Shown in pieces: positions 63,031 to 64,000 of a stretch of 64,000 bases of DNA. The position numbers were made by a program, and so were the translations under genes. Each line of letters opens with the position of its first letter. The stretch's first letter is position 1. Below the pieces are notes generated by a model. It searched no databases. It saw nothing but the letters and a program-made list of their open reading frames with translations, and was not told where the DNA came from. Source of the DNA: Pseudonocardia oceani. Its GTDB lineage: Bacteria; Actinomycetota; Actinomycetes; Mycobacteriales; Pseudonocardiaceae. The DNA is taken from positions 2,232,001-2,296,000 of the forward strand of contig NZ_JADQDF010000001.1 of NCBI RefSeq assembly GCF_019263585.2, read 5' to 3'.

Positions 63031-64000
63031 ATGAGGAGCGTGACCGCCCGCGAGAGGTTCGAGGACGTGCTGCGCGCCGTCGCGTTCCTGGTGGTGGGCG
63101 TGATCCTCTACGCCGTCCTGCCCGACGGCGTGATCCGCTGGCGCCCCGACCTGCCCGAGCCGTCGACGGCGGTCGCCCTCGGCGTGCTGGCGGTGTCGTG
63201 CTCGGGCATCGCGCTGCGCCGCGGCCACCCCGTCCTCGGGCTCCTCGTCACCGTGGTGGCCATGCTCGCGGGGCCCTTCGCCGTCGGCGTCACGCACACC
63301 GGGTCGCTGCTCGCGCTCGGCGAGGCGCTCTACAACGCCGTCCTGCACTCCACGCTCCGCGCGAGCCGCTGGGTGGCCGCGTGCACCGGCGTGCTGACGG
63401 CGCTGGTCGCGCTGCGCATCCTGCTCGTCGAGGACGCCGCGTCGGCCGTGCGCACCGTCATGAGCCTCGGGCTGCTGCTCGCGATCCCGGTCTTCTGGGG
63501 CCTGGAGGTGCGCCACCTGCACGAGCGCGCCGAGGCCGAGCACGACCGCGCCGAGCACGAGCGGCGGGTCGCCGAGCGCGACCGCACCGCCGCGGTCGCC
63601 GCCGAGCGCAACCGCATGGCCCGCGACCTGCACGACGTCATCGCCGGGCAGCTCTCCGCCATCGCGATCCAGTCGGAGGCGGCGCTGACCGTCCCCGACG
63701 CCGACCCGGACGTCCTGCGCCGCGTGCTCGCGCAGGTGCGCCAGGGCAGCGTGGCGTCGCTGGCCGAGATGCGCACGCTGATCGGGCTGCTGCGCGCGGG
63801 CCAGGACGACGAGGAGCGCACCTCCCCCGGCGGGCTGGAGCGGGTCGGGGCGCTGGCCGACGTCGGGCGCGCCACGGGCCTGACCGTCGAGGTCGACGAC
63901 CGCCGCCCGCCCGGCGACCTGCCCGCCGCCGTCGACCTCGCGGCCTACCGGATCGTGCAGGAGTCGCTCACGAACGCGGCCAAGCACGCCCCCGGCTCGG
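63031..64000 (+). CDS. NarL-family sensor histidine kinase (cut by window end)
   Basis: At least 323 residues are present. Five or six membrane segments (residues about 10-150) lead into a coiled coil (HLHERAEAEHDRAEHERRVAERDRTA) and the HisKA_3 domain with the phospho-acceptor in ERNRMARDLHDVIAGQLSAIAIQSEAAL. The ATPase N-box AAYRIVQESLTNAAKHAPGS begins at the edge. A response-regulator gene is expected beyond the window. ATG at 63031 or GTG at 63040. Confidence 0.9.
   Translation, partial: MRSVTARERFEDVLRAVAFLVVGVILYAVLPDGVIRWRPDLPEPSTAVALGVLAVSCSGIALRRGHPVLGLLVTVVAMLAGPFAVGVTHTGSLLALGEALYNAVLHSTLRASRWVAACTGVLTALVALRILLVEDAASAVRTVMSLGLLLAIPVFWGLEVRHLHERAEAEHDRAEHERRVAERDRTAAVAAERNRMARDLHDVIAGQLSAIAIQSEAALTVPDADPDVLRRVLAQVRQGSVASLAEMRTLIGLLRAGQDDEERTSPGGLERVGALADVGRATGLTVEVDDRRPPGDLPAAVDLAAYRIVQESLTNAAKHAPGS

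Overview
This window looks like a chromosomal segment of a high-GC actinobacterium of the Pseudonocardiaceae type. The signs are a mycothiol glycosyltransferase (MshA), a mycofactocin locus, a WhiB-like protein, DUF3027, DUF4349, DUF1707 and DUF2771 proteins, very high G+C with frequent GTG starts, and pervasive 4-base ATGA/GTGA gene overlaps. The genus is an inference. I found no rRNA, tRNA or CRISPR array.

0-10.4 kb is an accessory region. On its right is a compact actinomycete integrative and conjugative element (AICE): Pra-like activator, small hypothetical protein, WhiB-like protein, HTH protein, FtsK/TraB-like transfer ATPase, RepSA-type replication initiator, excisionase and tyrosine integrase, closed by a strong terminator at 10394-10445. 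On its left lies likely cargo: a TIGR04141/DUF6119-like gene that is visibly less GC-rich, and a divergent HTH + PP2C-phosphatase pair. The attachment repeats were not found and the left end may lie outside the window.

10.5-30 kb is core chromosome: two fatty-acid/aryl-CoA ligases, membrane proteins, YbjN-mshA, a sacsin/Hsp90-like ATPase with a DUF3027 protein, a glutaminyl cyclase lipoprotein, an MFS protein, a cold-shock protein, a P450, a slipin, seryl-tRNA synthetase and a subtilase.

30-46 kb has a molybdenum theme. It holds modABC with a shortened HTH-TOBE regulator, moaA-moaD, and a coxSLMG-type molybdenum hydroxylase operon (form II CO-dehydrogenase-like). Between these sit an acyl-CoA dehydrogenase, a P1 peptidase, a 2OG oxygenase, a frameshifted esterase with its divergent QsdR-type regulator, and an intact IS982-family insertion sequence.

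46-62 kb is a mycofactocin and alcohol-oxidation region. mftA-mftB-mftC are followed by two FadH/OYE-family flavoproteins, mftE and (after two unrelated genes) mftF. No mftD or mftR lies between them. Across a divergent promoter are a DUF952-GNAT fusion, an NDMA-dependent methanol dehydrogenase (a mycofactocin-linked alcohol dehydrogenase), a MoxR ATPase, a VWA protein and a mftM-like methyltransferase. So the redox cofactor, its client enzyme and the client's probable chaperones are encoded together.

The least expected observations are: (i) the first OYE protein has Ser, Ser, Thr and Asp exactly where its neighbour has the four Fe-S cysteines; (ii) a 61-bp near-perfect palindrome lies inside that same gene; (iii) matching Gly-His tracts occur in both the MoxR and VWA proteins beside the methanol dehydrogenase; and (iv) several genes at 30-62 kb are broken or internally deleted. 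The window ends inside a NarL-type sensor kinase gene.
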